Shown piece after piece: positions 15,406 to 27,495 of a stretch of 64,000 bases of DNA. Source of the DNA: Luteimonas terricola (GTDB lineage Bacteria > Pseudomonadota > Gammaproteobacteria > Xanthomonadales > Xanthomonadaceae). The DNA lies in the NCBI RefSeq assembly GCF_004352845.1, contig NZ_SJRX01000001.1, forward strand, positions 1-64,000. The letters are read 5' to 3'. Position numbers and translations under genes: made by a program. Every line of letters begins with the position of its first letter. Positions within the stretch are counted from its first letter, which is position 1. The notes under the pieces were generated by a model. It saw nothing but the letters and a program-made list of their open reading frames with translations, was not told where the DNA came from and made no database searches.

Positions 15406-16757
15406 TGCGCGCAGGGGGATGCCGGGCGATCGCACTGCTCGCCGCGGCCCTGGCGATGCCGCTGCCAGCGTGGCCGCAGGCGGTCGCTCCACCTGGCGCA
15501 CCGCCGGCGGACAACGAAGGCCGCATCAGCGCCCTCGAGGCGCGCCTGGACGCACAGGCGCGGGAGATCGAAGCGCTGCGCACCTACCTCCGGGGTCGAC
15601 AGGCGGACTGGGACCAGGATGCCGATGGCGTCGACGCGTGGCGCCTCGATGCGCTGCGCGCGCGCGGCGGGGTCGCGGGCGCGCTGCCCGCCGCCGTCCC
15701 GGCCGCGACCGCGGTGGCCGTGGCCCAACAAACAGGCGAACCGGTGCCGGTGGGGCAGGCACCGGAGGAGTCGACGCGGCCTCCGGAGGTGGCGCAGATC
15801 TTCGACCAGCCCGGCGTGCTGACGCCGCGCGGCGCGCTGATCCTGGAGCCCTCGCTGCAGACCGGCTATTACTCCAACGACCGCGTGGCGCTGATCGGCT
15901 ACACCGTGATCCCGGCGATCCTGATCGGCCTGATCGACATCCGCCAGGTCAAGACGACCAGCGTGACCGCGGCGCTGGCCGCGCGCTACGGCGTCGGCAA
16001 CCGGCTCGAGCTTGAGCTCAAGGTGCCCTATATGTACATCCGCGGCGACACCGTGAGCCGCGAGATCTTCACCGGGTCGGCGCAGGACAGCGTCTTCAGC
16101 GCCGACGGCAGCGGCCTGGGCGACCTCGAGCTGACCGCGCGCTACCAGCTGCCGAACAAGGGCGCGGACCGGCCGTTCTACGTGCTCTGGCTGCGCTACA
16201 AGACGCGCACGGGCAAGGACCTGTTCGAAGTCACCACCGACTGCGTCACGCGCTGCGTCGCCAACGCCACCGGCACCGGGCTGCCCCTGGAGCTGCCCAC
16301 CGGCAGCGGCTTCGCCTCGCTGCAGCCGGGCGTGACCTGGATGTACGCGTCCGACCCGGTGGTGTTCTTCGGCAGCCTGAGCTATCTGCACAACTTCGCC
16401 CGCGAGGACGTTTCGCGCACCACGCTCAGCGGTGCACCCGAGGGCTTCCCGCAGACCACCACCGAGTTCCTGGGCGAAATCGATGCGGGCGACATCTTCG
16501 GCTTCAACCTGGGCGTCGGCCTCGCCCTGAACGACCGGGCAGCGATCAGCATCGGCTACGACCACAGCATGGTCCAGCGCTCGCGGCAGAACGGCAGCGA
16601 CCTGCCGGGTTCGGTGCGCGTGGTGCTGGGCACGCTGATGCTTGGCGGCACCTACCGCATCAGCGATCGCACGAGCGTCAACATCGCGCTGGGCGCGGGC
16701 ATGACCCGCGATACCCCGGACGTCACCCTGGTGGCGCGGCTGCCGATCCGCTTCTGA
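15402..16757 (+). CDS. Outer-membrane barrel with N-terminal coiled coil (FapF-like exporter)
   Basis: A 451-residue protein with a signal peptide (to about residue 26), a short coiled coil (residues 39-67, heptads in RISALEARLDAQAREIEALR), a disordered linker, and a C-terminal domain of amphipathic strands ending in LVARLPIRF, as expected of a beta-barrel. A coiled coil preceding a barrel is the architecture of FapF, the trimeric amyloid exporter of Pseudomonas. It is the last gene of the five-gene operon and would be the outer-membrane channel. An alternative is a generic MetA-pathway-type porin. The start may be 15402 or 15405. Confidence 0.7.
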   Translation: MMRAGGCRAIALLAAALAMPLPAWPQAVAPPGAPPADNEGRISALEARLDAQAREIEALRTYLRGRQADWDQDADGVDAWRLDALRARGGVAGALPAAVPAATAVAVAQQTGEPVPVGQAPEESTRPPEVAQIFDQPGVLTPRGALILEPSLQTGYYSNDRVALIGYTVIPAILIGLIDIRQVKTTSVTAALAARYGVGNRLELELKVPYMYIRGDTVSREIFTGSAQDSVFSADGSGLGDLELTARYQLPNKGADRPFYVLWLRYKTRTGKDLFEVTTDCVTRCVANATGTGLPLELPTGSGFASLQPGVTWMYASDPVVFFGSLSYLHNFAREDVSRTTLSGAPEGFPQTTTEFLGEIDAGDIFGFNLGVGLALNDRAAISIGYDHSMVQRSRQNGSDLPGSVRVVLGTLMLGGTYRISDRTSVNIALGAGMTRDTPDVTLVARLPIRF

Positions 16758-16792
16758 GCCCCTGCGCCCTGTTCAGCCGGAGGGATGTCCGC

Positions 16793-18253
16793 TTGCTCCG
16801 CGACCCCGCGTTGGAAGGGGTGGACACGGGACGGGAGGCCATCTGCAGGGGGCGGGTGCAGCGCAGACGAATGCCTGGATGCAACGGTGTGCGCGATTTC
16901 ATTCACTGGGTGGTGGCCGGGGACCGCACGGCCGCGACCCTGCCATCGAGCCTTGGCGAGCGGGGCTGGCGGGCCTGTGTGGTCTCCAGCGCGGAGGCGG
17001 TTCCGGACCTCTCCGCCGATGGCGGTGGCCATTGCTGCGCCGGGCTGGTGGACCTCCGGGGCTGCCATGGGCCTGCGCCGGCGTCGCTGCAGCACATCCG
17101 TGACGTGCTTGGCAGCGGGCGGGCGTGGGTCGCGGGACTGTCGCCCGGGCAGGTCCGCCTGGATGTCGTGCGCAAGCTGGTCCGCGACCATTGCCACGAC
17201 TACGTCGTGCTGCCCTGCGAGGATGGCCTGCTGGCCACGGTGCTCGGACACGCACACGGCATGGCGCGACTGGGCGGGCGCGACGACGTCCTTGCTGCGC
17301 CGGCGCCCTCGCTGGACGGAATGATCGGCGACAGCGCAGCGATGCAGCTCCTGTACCGGCACCTGCGGCGCGTGGCCCTGACCGGAGCGCCGGTCTGCAT
17401 TGGCGGTGAGACCGGCACCGGCAAGGAGCTGGCGGCCGCGGCGATCCATCGCCACTCGGCGCGCCGGGACGGAGCGCTCGTGGTGATCAACTGCGGCGCG
17501 ATCCCCGACAGCCTCCTGCAGTCGGAGCTGTTCGGCTTCGAGCGCGGGGCCTTCACCGGCGCGATCCAGCGCAAGCGCGGCCGCTTCGAGCATGCCGACG
17601 GCGGCACCCTGTTCCTCGACGAGATTGGCGACCTGCCGCTGGAATCGCAGGCGTCGCTGCTGCGATTCCTCGAGCAGGGCACGATCCAGCGCCTGGGCGG
17701 GCACGAGGACATCGCGGTGGATGCGCGCATCATCTGCGCGACGCACGTCGACCTGGGGGAGGCGGTGGAGCGGGGGCGCTTCCGCGATGATCTCTACCAC
17801 CGGCTGCGGGTAATCGAGCTGCACATGCCGCCGCTGCGCGAGCGCGATGGCGACATCGCGCTGCTGGCGGCCTGGGCATTGGCACGGCACGTGGGCGAGG
17901 GCGGCAGCCACGTGCGCGGATTCACCCTCGATGCCCTGCGCGCGATGCACGACCACCCCTGGCCGGGGAACATACGCGAGCTGGTCAACCGCGTGCGCCA
18001 GGCGGTGGTGATGGCCGAGGGTCCCCGCATCACCGCGCGCGACCTGCGCCTGGCGGACGCTCCCGTCGCGATGCAGACCCTGGGCGAAGCGAGGTCGGAG
18101 GGCGAGCGCGTGGCCATCGAGCGCGCCCTGGCCCGCAACGGACGCCGCCTGCAGGCGGCGGCGCGTGACCTCGGCATCTCCCGGGTCACGCTGTACCGGC
18201 TGATGAATCGCCACGGCCTGCGCGGCCAGGCCGACGGGACCGGCACGGGTTGA
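16793..18253 (+). CDS. Sigma-54-dependent transcriptional activator, VpsR-like
   Basis: A 486-residue enhancer-binding protein. The N-terminal 170 residues resemble a degenerate receiver as in VpsR-type regulators, with no clear phosphorylation pocket. The AAA+ domain has Walker A GGETGTGKE, the sigma-54 contact loop GAFTGA, Walker B GGTLFLDEIGD and the arginine finger region LYHRLRV. A Fis-type helix-turn-helix (AARDLGISRVTLYRLMNRHG) ends the protein. The TTG at 16793 has GGAGG 8 nt upstream; an ATG at 16871 is the alternative. It lies 35 bp after the barrel gene and is the natural activator for the sigma-54 promoter at 12790. VpsR-type proteins often control biofilm matrix genes and can bind c-di-GMP; here that is inference. 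Confidence 0.85.
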   Translation: MLRDPALEGVDTGREAICRGRVQRRRMPGCNGVRDFIHWVVAGDRTAATLPSSLGERGWRACVVSSAEAVPDLSADGGGHCCAGLVDLRGCHGPAPASLQHIRDVLGSGRAWVAGLSPGQVRLDVVRKLVRDHCHDYVVLPCEDGLLATVLGHAHGMARLGGRDDVLAAPAPSLDGMIGDSAAMQLLYRHLRRVALTGAPVCIGGETGTGKELAAAAIHRHSARRDGALVVINCGAIPDSLLQSELFGFERGAFTGAIQRKRGRFEHADGGTLFLDEIGDLPLESQASLLRFLEQGTIQRLGGHEDIAVDARIICATHVDLGEAVERGRFRDDLYHRLRVIELHMPPLRERDGDIALLAAWALARHVGEGGSHVRGFTLDALRAMHDHPWPGNIRELVNRVRQAVVMAEGPRITARDLRLADAPVAMQTLGEARSEGERVAIERALARNGRRLQAAARDLGISRVTLYRLMNRHGLRGQADGTGTG

Positions 18254-18266
18254 ACCCGGGTGGGGC

Positions 18267-18682
18267 TCAGGCGCCGGCGATCCTCCGCACCGCGTCGGGC
18301 AGGGCGGTCGGGCGGCCGCTGCCGCGGTCGATCCAGACCATGACCACGTGGCCATCGGCATGCAGGACCGTACCGTCGGCGCTGGTGATGCGGTGGCCGA
18401 GGGTCACGCTGCTGGTGCCGACGCGGTCGGCGGTGAGCTCGACCACGATCGCACCGGGGTAGGGAATCGGATGCCGGTAGTTCATCTGCACCGCTGCCAG
18501 CAGCGGAGCGATCGCTTCGGTCACCCAGTCCTCGCCCAGCGATTCGAACCAGCGGATCCGCGCCTCCTCCAGGTAGGTCATGAAGTTGGAGTTGTTGACG
18601 TGGTTGAAGGCGTCGAGGTCGCGCCAGCGCAGTTCGATGGGCAGGCTGTGGAGCAGCTTGCCGTGCTCGGCGGGTTCGCGGT

Positions 18683-18686
<4 letters not shown>
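18267..18686 (-). CDS. Acyl-CoA thioesterase, 4HBT hotdog family
   Basis: A 139-residue single-hotdog thioesterase of the YbgC/4-hydroxybenzoyl-CoA type. The active-site segment is [20 protein letters not shown], with the catalytic Asp in the conserved D-x-x-x-H-V-N-N pattern. It hydrolyses acyl-CoA thioesters; the physiological substrate is unknown. Its start overlaps the uvrA stop by 4 bp, so it is co-translated with uvrA on the minus strand. Confidence 0.9.
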
Positions 18687-21637
<2,951 letters not shown>

Positions 21638-21772
21638 CGGGGTGGGGATCCGGAAAGGGGGAGGGCGGGCGATCGACCAGCCTACCGAGACCCATGGATG
21701 GGGGCAATCGGCCGGATTTCCAGAAGGCGGGGGATGAAAAGTGGTTCATCTCCCATCTTCGGGAAAACGGTT

Positions 21773-22090
21773 CCGACGAGGAGCGTCTGCTTCCTTCGCC
21801 ATGCGTCGCCGTGAGCTGGAGGGCCCCGCCGTGGGCGGGGGGGGGGGGGGGGCTCTGGCCCCCGCGCCCCCGCGTGGGGGGGGGGCCCCCCGCAGTGCCG
21901 CCCCCGCCCCGCCCTCCCGGCCACGACGGGGCTCGGCTTCGGCTGGAGTACGCACGATCCCCGGCTTTTGCTTCCGGGCCACAGCGTACTGCTCCGCACC
22001 GGGTGCCAAGGCCCTTGAGAGCGAAGTCAAGGAGGAGGCGATGGCCGCAAGGCCAGCGCCGGGGGACATGAGCACTCAAGGGCCTTGGCA
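21773..22090 (-). repeat. Composite structured repeat, copy B
   Basis: Read on the minus strand, 22090-22004 forms the same fold as copy A. A 16-bp perfect outer stem pairs 22075-22090 with 22004-22019. An inner stem of about 10 bp has one mismatch and a TTGC loop. The unpaired blocks CTCATGTCCCCC and TCCTCCTTGACTTC are nearly identical to copy A although both stems differ. The second conserved block is at 21773-21829. Between them lie G-runs of 16 (21837-21852) and 10 (21876-21885), and a 21-bp match to copy A in the opposite orientation (21911-21931). The gene-free interval 21638-22437 holds this element, an orphan terminator and the rplU promoter. Confidence 0.7.
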
Positions 22091-22148
22091 TCCGGCGCCC
22101 GCGCTGTATCTATAGGCGCGCCAGTCCCTCAGTCGGGAGAAGAGCCTG

Positions 22149-22175
22149 AAAAAAAGGGTCCGGCGAGCCGGGCCC
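22149..22175 (-). terminator. Orphan minus-strand terminator
   Basis: An 8-bp stem with one G-T wobble (22156-22163 with 22168-22175) is followed on the minus strand by seven T (A-run 22149-22155). No minus-strand gene precedes it. It may end a small RNA transcribed leftward from the region upstream of rplU. Confidence 0.6.
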
Positions 22176-22344
22176 CTCGTAACGCACCTTGCATCCTGGA
22201 TCAGCGGCGTGCCTGCTCGGCCAGCGCAAACCGCAGGTCCGTAGCGGTGGTCGTGGCGTCGTCGGGCCCTGCAGCCGCTCTGGCCTCGGTCGCCCCGGCG
22301 TTGCATGGCGCGATGTGGGTCGTTTCTGCCCGGAATCGCCGCTG

Positions 22345-22374
22345 TTGACCCTAAGTCAATGAATCCCCTACAAT
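22345..22374 (+). promoter_or_regulatory. Sigma-70 promoter of rplU-rpmA
   Basis: TTGACC (22345-22350) and TACAAT (22369-22374) are separated by 18 bp. The predicted start is about 57 nt upstream of rplU. Confidence 0.75.
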
Positions 22375-22437
22375 TCCGCTCCTGTCCGCCCTCGATGGCA
22401 GGCAGGCGACCACAATAACTACAGAGGAAGCTTGGTC

Positions 22438-22758
22438 ATGTACGCAGTCCTGGTAACGGGCGGCAAGCAGTATCGTGTGATGCAGGGCGAAACGCTCCGC
22501 GTCGAGCTGCTTGACGTCGAGGCCGGCAAGGAGATCACGTTCGACGACGTGCTCATGCTCGGCGACTCCGACGGCATCAAGGTTGGCGACGCGCTCAAGG
22601 GCGCCACCGTCACCGCCACCGTCAAGGCCCACGGCCGCGCCGACAAGGTGCGCATCGTGAAGTTCCGCCGCCGCAAGCACCATCGCAAGCAGATGGGCCA
22701 CCGGCAGCACTACACCGAAATCGAGATCACCGGCATTGCCGGTGGCGACAAGAAGTAA
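22438..22758 (+). CDS. rplU: Ribosomal protein L21
   Basis: A 106-residue 50S subunit protein. The N-terminus [14 protein letters not shown] and the basic [13 protein letters not shown] segment near the C-terminus are typical of L21. The ATG at 22438 gives the family length. It is followed after 12 bp by rpmA, the usual pair, and a good sigma-70 promoter lies upstream. Confidence 0.98.
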   Translation: MYAVLVTGGKQYRVMQGETLRVELLDVEAGKEITFDDVLMLGDSDGIKVGDALKGATVTATVKAHGRADKVRIVKFRRRKHHRKQMGHRQHYTEIEITGIAGGDKK

Positions 22759-22770
22759 GGAGCAGCAGCC

Positions 22771-24241
<1,471 letters not shown>

Positions 24242-24265
24242 GGCGGGCGGGATGGAAAGAGCAAG

Positions 24266-24430
24266 AGCGTTCTTTTGCCACGGATTTGCGCGGATTGCGC
24301 GGATCTGGGTGCGGCCAGTCGGAACACTACGCGCTGCCCCTGCTTTTTCTTCAGATGGGGAGCCTATGGCTACAGGCTTGCCTCAGCCTGATCCGCGCAA
24401 TCCGCGCAAATCCGTGGCCAAGAACGCTTT
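24266..24430. repeat. Inverted-repeat element (MITE/REP-like)
   Basis: Two arms of about 40 bp (24266-24305 and 24390-24430) are inverted copies differing at one indel and very few bases. They flank an 84-bp unrelated centre. Each arm contains CCACGGATTTGCGCGGATT. No ORF is supported. It fills the gap between obgE and rpsT and could form a large cruciform or mRNA hairpin. Confidence 0.8.
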
Positions 24431-24446
24431 TCTCAACACCCACGCG

Positions 24447-24472
24447 AAAAGCCCGGCCAGGGCCGGGCTTTC
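24447..24472 (-). terminator. Rho-independent terminator of rpsT
   Basis: On the minus strand an AAAGCCCGGCC/GGCCGGGCTTTT hairpin lies about 25 bp after the rpsT stop. Confidence 0.85.
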
Positions 24473-24494
24473 GGGTGACGCGGTGCGACTCGCC

Positions 24495-24767
24495 TCAGGC
24501 GGCGGTGGCGAGCGCCTTGATGCGCGCGATCAGGCGGCTCTTGTGGCGGGCGGCCTTGTTCCTGTGGATCAGGCCGCGGGCGCTGAAACGGTCGAGCAGC
24601 GGCTGCGCGGAGGTGAAGGCCTCCTGGGCGCCGGCGGCGTCGTTGGAATCGAGCGCCTTGAGCACCTTCTTGACGGCGGTGCGCAGCTGCGAACGCTGGC
24701 TGTTGTTGCGCAGGTTGCGCACGACAGCCTGCTTGGCGCGCTTCTTGGAAGACTTGATGTTGGCCAC
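24495..24767 (-). CDS. rpsT: Ribosomal protein S20
   Basis: A 90-residue basic 30S subunit protein that binds 16S rRNA early in assembly. The N-terminus [13 protein letters not shown] and the [16 protein letters not shown] helix are diagnostic. It is monocistronic, with its own promoter at 24822-24850 and a terminator after the stop. Confidence 0.97.
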   Translation of the reverse strand: MANIKSSKKRAKQAVVRNLRNNSQRSQLRTAVKKVLKALDSNDAAGAQEAFTSAQPLLDRFSARGLIHRNKAARHKSRLIARIKALATAA

Positions 24768-24821
24768 GGTGGGATCCTGGGAGCGGGTGTAAAGACGGAA
24801 TTCGGGTCGAGCGAGCCGGAA

Positions 24822-24850
24822 AGTATGGGGGAATCAGGAGTTTGGGTCAA
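24822..24850 (-). promoter_or_regulatory. Sigma-70 promoter of rpsT
   Basis: On the minus strand TTGACC (24850-24845) and CATACT (24827-24822) are spaced by 17 bp, about 55 nt upstream of the rpsT start. The -35 lies close to the divergent murJ start. Confidence 0.7.
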
Positions 24851-24877
24851 GAATCGCCCCGGCGCGGAGCGGGCGTC

Positions 24878-26446
24878 GTGAGCGGGCCCTCCAAAAGCGG
24901 GCTGCTGCGCTCCACCGCGGTCTTCAGCTCGATGACCCTGCTGTCGCGGATCGCCGGCTTCCTGCGCGATGCCCTGCAGTCGCGCGTGTTCGGGGTCTCG
25001 GTGGCGATGGACGCCTTCGTCATCGCCTACCGGATCCCGAACTACCTGCGCCGGATCTTCGCCGAGGGTTCGGTGCAGATGGCCTTCGTGCCGGTGTTCA
25101 ACGAACTGCGCGAGCGCGGCGACGAGCGCGCGCTGAAGGAGTTCCTCGATGCCATGGCCGGGGCGCTGCTGGCGGTGGTGCTGGTGTTCGCCGCGGTGGG
25201 AATGCTGGCCGCGCCGCTGCTGGCGCGGATGTTCGCCCCCGGGGCCATCGACGAGCCCGAGAAGCTGGCGCTGATCGCCGACATGTTGCGCATCACCTTT
25301 CCCTACCTGGTGGCCATCTCGCTGATGGCGCTGGTGGCCTCGGTGCTCAACAGCTTCGGCCGCTTCGCGCTGCCGGCGGTGACGCCGGTGCTGCACAACC
25401 TGGTGATGATCGTCGCCATCGTCTGGGTGTCGCGCTGGTTCGCCGAGCCGGTCGAGGCCCTGGCCTGGGGCGTGCTGGTGGCCGGCGTGCTGCAGCTGGC
25501 GGTGCTGTGGCCGGCGCTGGGGCGGCTGGGCCTGCGGCCGCGCTTCAAGCCCGGCTTCAACCATCCCGACGTGCGCCGGGTGGTCAGGCTGATGGTGCCG
25601 ACCCTGTTCTCGTCCTCCGTGGCGCAGCTCAACCTGCTGGTGGGCACGGTGTTCGCGTCGATGCTGGTCACCGGCAGCCAGACCTGGCTGTACCTGTCCG
25701 ACCGCCTGGTCGAGTTCCCGCTGGGCCTGTTCGGCGTGGCCATCGGCACGGTCATCCTCCCGCACCTGTCGCGCCGGCACGCCGCTGCGGACAGCGAGGG
25801 CTATGGCGCGACGCTGGACTGGGCGCTGCGCATGGCGCTGCTGGCCGGCGTGCCGGCCGCGATCGGGCTGCTGCTGCTGGCCGAGCCGCTGACTGCCGTG
25901 GTCTACCAGGGCGGACGCTTCACGCCGCACGACACGCGCATGGCCTCGATCAGCCTGGCGGCGATGAGCGTGGGCATCCCGGCCTTCATGCTGACCAAGG
26001 TGCTGGCGCCGGCCTTCTACGCCCGCCAGGACACGAAGACGCCGATGCGCGCGGCGATCATCACCGTGGTCGCCAACGTGGTGATGACCATCGCTTTCAC
26101 CACGCCGCTGTGGCTGTGGGACGTGCCGGGCGCGCACGGCGGCATCGCCCTGGCCACCGGGCTGGCGGGGATCGTCAACGCGTGGCTGCTGTGGCGCTAC
26201 CTCAAGCGTGCCGGGTTGATGCGGACACAGCCGGGCTGGGGCCGCTTCTGGCTGCGCCTGCTCGTCGCCTGCGCGGTGATGGCGGCGGCGGTGCTGGCGC
26301 TGCGGGGCTGGATCGGCGACTGGACGGCGATGGAGAGCCTGCTGTGGCGGGCGGCCTTGCTGCTGCTGGTCGTGGCGGCCGGCGCGCTCGCCTACGGCAC
26401 CGCGCTGCTGGCCCTGGGCCTGCGGCCGCGGGACCTGCGCCACTGA
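24878..26446 (+). CDS. murJ: Lipid II flippase MurJ
   Basis: A polytopic inner-membrane protein of 522 residues that moves the peptidoglycan precursor lipid II across the membrane. The N-terminus STAVFSSMTLLSRIAGFLRD with the conserved Arg residues and AFVIAYRIPNYLRRIFAEGS are typical of the MurJ/MviN family. About 14 hydrophobic segments are visible. The GTG at 24878 follows a purine-rich GGAGCGGG. The MurJ gene next to rpsT and upstream of ribF-ileS-lspA-ispH is a common arrangement in this group. Confidence 0.95.
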   Translation: MSGPSKSGLLRSTAVFSSMTLLSRIAGFLRDALQSRVFGVSVAMDAFVIAYRIPNYLRRIFAEGSVQMAFVPVFNELRERGDERALKEFLDAMAGALLAVVLVFAAVGMLAAPLLARMFAPGAIDEPEKLALIADMLRITFPYLVAISLMALVASVLNSFGRFALPAVTPVLHNLVMIVAIVWVSRWFAEPVEALAWGVLVAGVLQLAVLWPALGRLGLRPRFKPGFNHPDVRRVVRLMVPTLFSSSVAQLNLLVGTVFASMLVTGSQTWLYLSDRLVEFPLGLFGVAIGTVILPHLSRRHAAADSEGYGATLDWALRMALLAGVPAAIGLLLLAEPLTAVVYQGGRFTPHDTRMASISLAAMSVGIPAFMLTKVLAPAFYARQDTKTPMRAAIITVVANVVMTIAFTTPLWLWDVPGAHGGIALATGLAGIVNAWLLWRYLKRAGLMRTQPGWGRFWLRLLVACAVMAAAVLALRGWIGDWTAMESLLWRAALLLLVVAAGALAYGTALLALGLRPRDLRH

Positions 26447-26544
26447 GCGCGCGCCAGCGGCCCGGGTCGCGGCACGCCGTTATACTTGCCGGCCGACCCT
26501 GTACGGGCGCGCTGCCGCCGGCGGCGTCATACCACCTGGATTCC

Positions 26545-27495
26545 ATGAAGCAGCTGTTCCGCGACGTCGACGGCGGGCCCCTGTGCCCCGATGGCAGCGT
26601 GGCCTGCATCGGCGCCTTCGACGGCCTGCACCTGGGCCATCGCGCGCTGGTGCGCCACGCGGCCGAGCGTGCGCGTGCGCTCGGCGTGCCGCTGGCGGCG
26701 CTCAGCTTCGAGCCGCTGCCCCGCGAGTTCTTCGCGCGCGGGGCGCCGCCACCGCGGTTGATGCTGCCGCGTGCACGCGCCGAGGGCCTGTGCGCGCTGG
26801 GCGCGGACGTGGTGGGCCTGCTGCGTTTCAATGCCGGCTTCGCGGCCATGGCGCCGGACGCGTTCGCCCGGCGCGTGCTGTCCGCGCGCCTGCGGGTGCG
26901 GGAGGTCTGGGTGGGTCCCGGCTTCCGCTACGGCAATCGCCGTGCGGGAGACCTGGAGACCCTCCGTGAGTCCGGTGCGCGCCTGGGCTTTGAAGCCGGC
27001 GAGATCGAGCCCGTGCAGCTGGACGGCGAACGCGTGTCCAGCACCCGCATCCGCGAGGCCCTGGGCTCGGGCGATTTCGACACGGCTGCGCGCCTCCTCG
27101 GGCGGCCCTACGCCATTGGCGGGCGCGTGGCGCGTGGCCGCCAGCTCGGGCGCACGCTCGGCTACCCCACCGCGAACCTGCGCTTCGGCGGCAAGGTACC
27201 TGCGTTGCAGGGCATCTACGCCACGCGCGTGCACGGCGTCGGCGACGCGCCCTGGCCCTCGGTGTCGAGCTTCGGCACCCGGCCGACGGTGGACGGCGTC
27301 GAGCCGCTGCTCGAGGCCCACCTGTTCGATTTCGACGGTGACCTGTACGGTCGCCGCATCGAGGTGGAGTTCGTCGCGCGCCTGCGTGACGAAGAGAAAT
27401 ACCCCGACCTGCCGACCCTGGTCGCGCAGATGGATCGCGACGCCGCCCGGGCGCGCGACATACTGATGCAGACCCCCCAGCGAGCGACCGCGTGA
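26545..27495 (+). CDS. ribF: Bifunctional riboflavin kinase/FAD synthetase
   Basis: A 316-residue enzyme that converts riboflavin to FMN and FAD. The N-terminal nucleotidyltransferase domain has [10 protein letters not shown] and a [10 protein letters not shown] motif. The C-terminal flavokinase domain has [17 protein letters not shown] and a terminal [15 protein letters not shown] segment. A TATACT -10-like hexamer lies about 60 bp upstream. It overlaps ileS by 4 bp. Confidence 0.96.
   Translation: MKQLFRDVDGGPLCPDGSVACIGAFDGLHLGHRALVRHAAERARALGVPLAALSFEPLPREFFARGAPPPRLMLPRARAEGLCALGADVVGLLRFNAGFAAMAPDAFARRVLSARLRVREVWVGPGFRYGNRRAGDLETLRESGARLGFEAGEIEPVQLDGERVSSTRIREALGSGDFDTAARLLGRPYAIGGRVARGRQLGRTLGYPTANLRFGGKVPALQGIYATRVHGVGDAPWPSVSSFGTRPTVDGVEPLLEAHLFDFDGDLYGRRIEVEFVARLRDEEKYPDLPTLVAQMDRDAARARDILMQTPQRATA

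Noticed and set aside
12795-16565. A 1256-residue minus-strand frame across the Fap-like operon
   Set aside because: It runs opposite five well-supported genes with signal peptides and catalytic motifs; its length reflects GC bias.
24266-24430. CRISPR-like array
   Set aside because: There are only two arms and they are inverted, not direct repeats with spacers.
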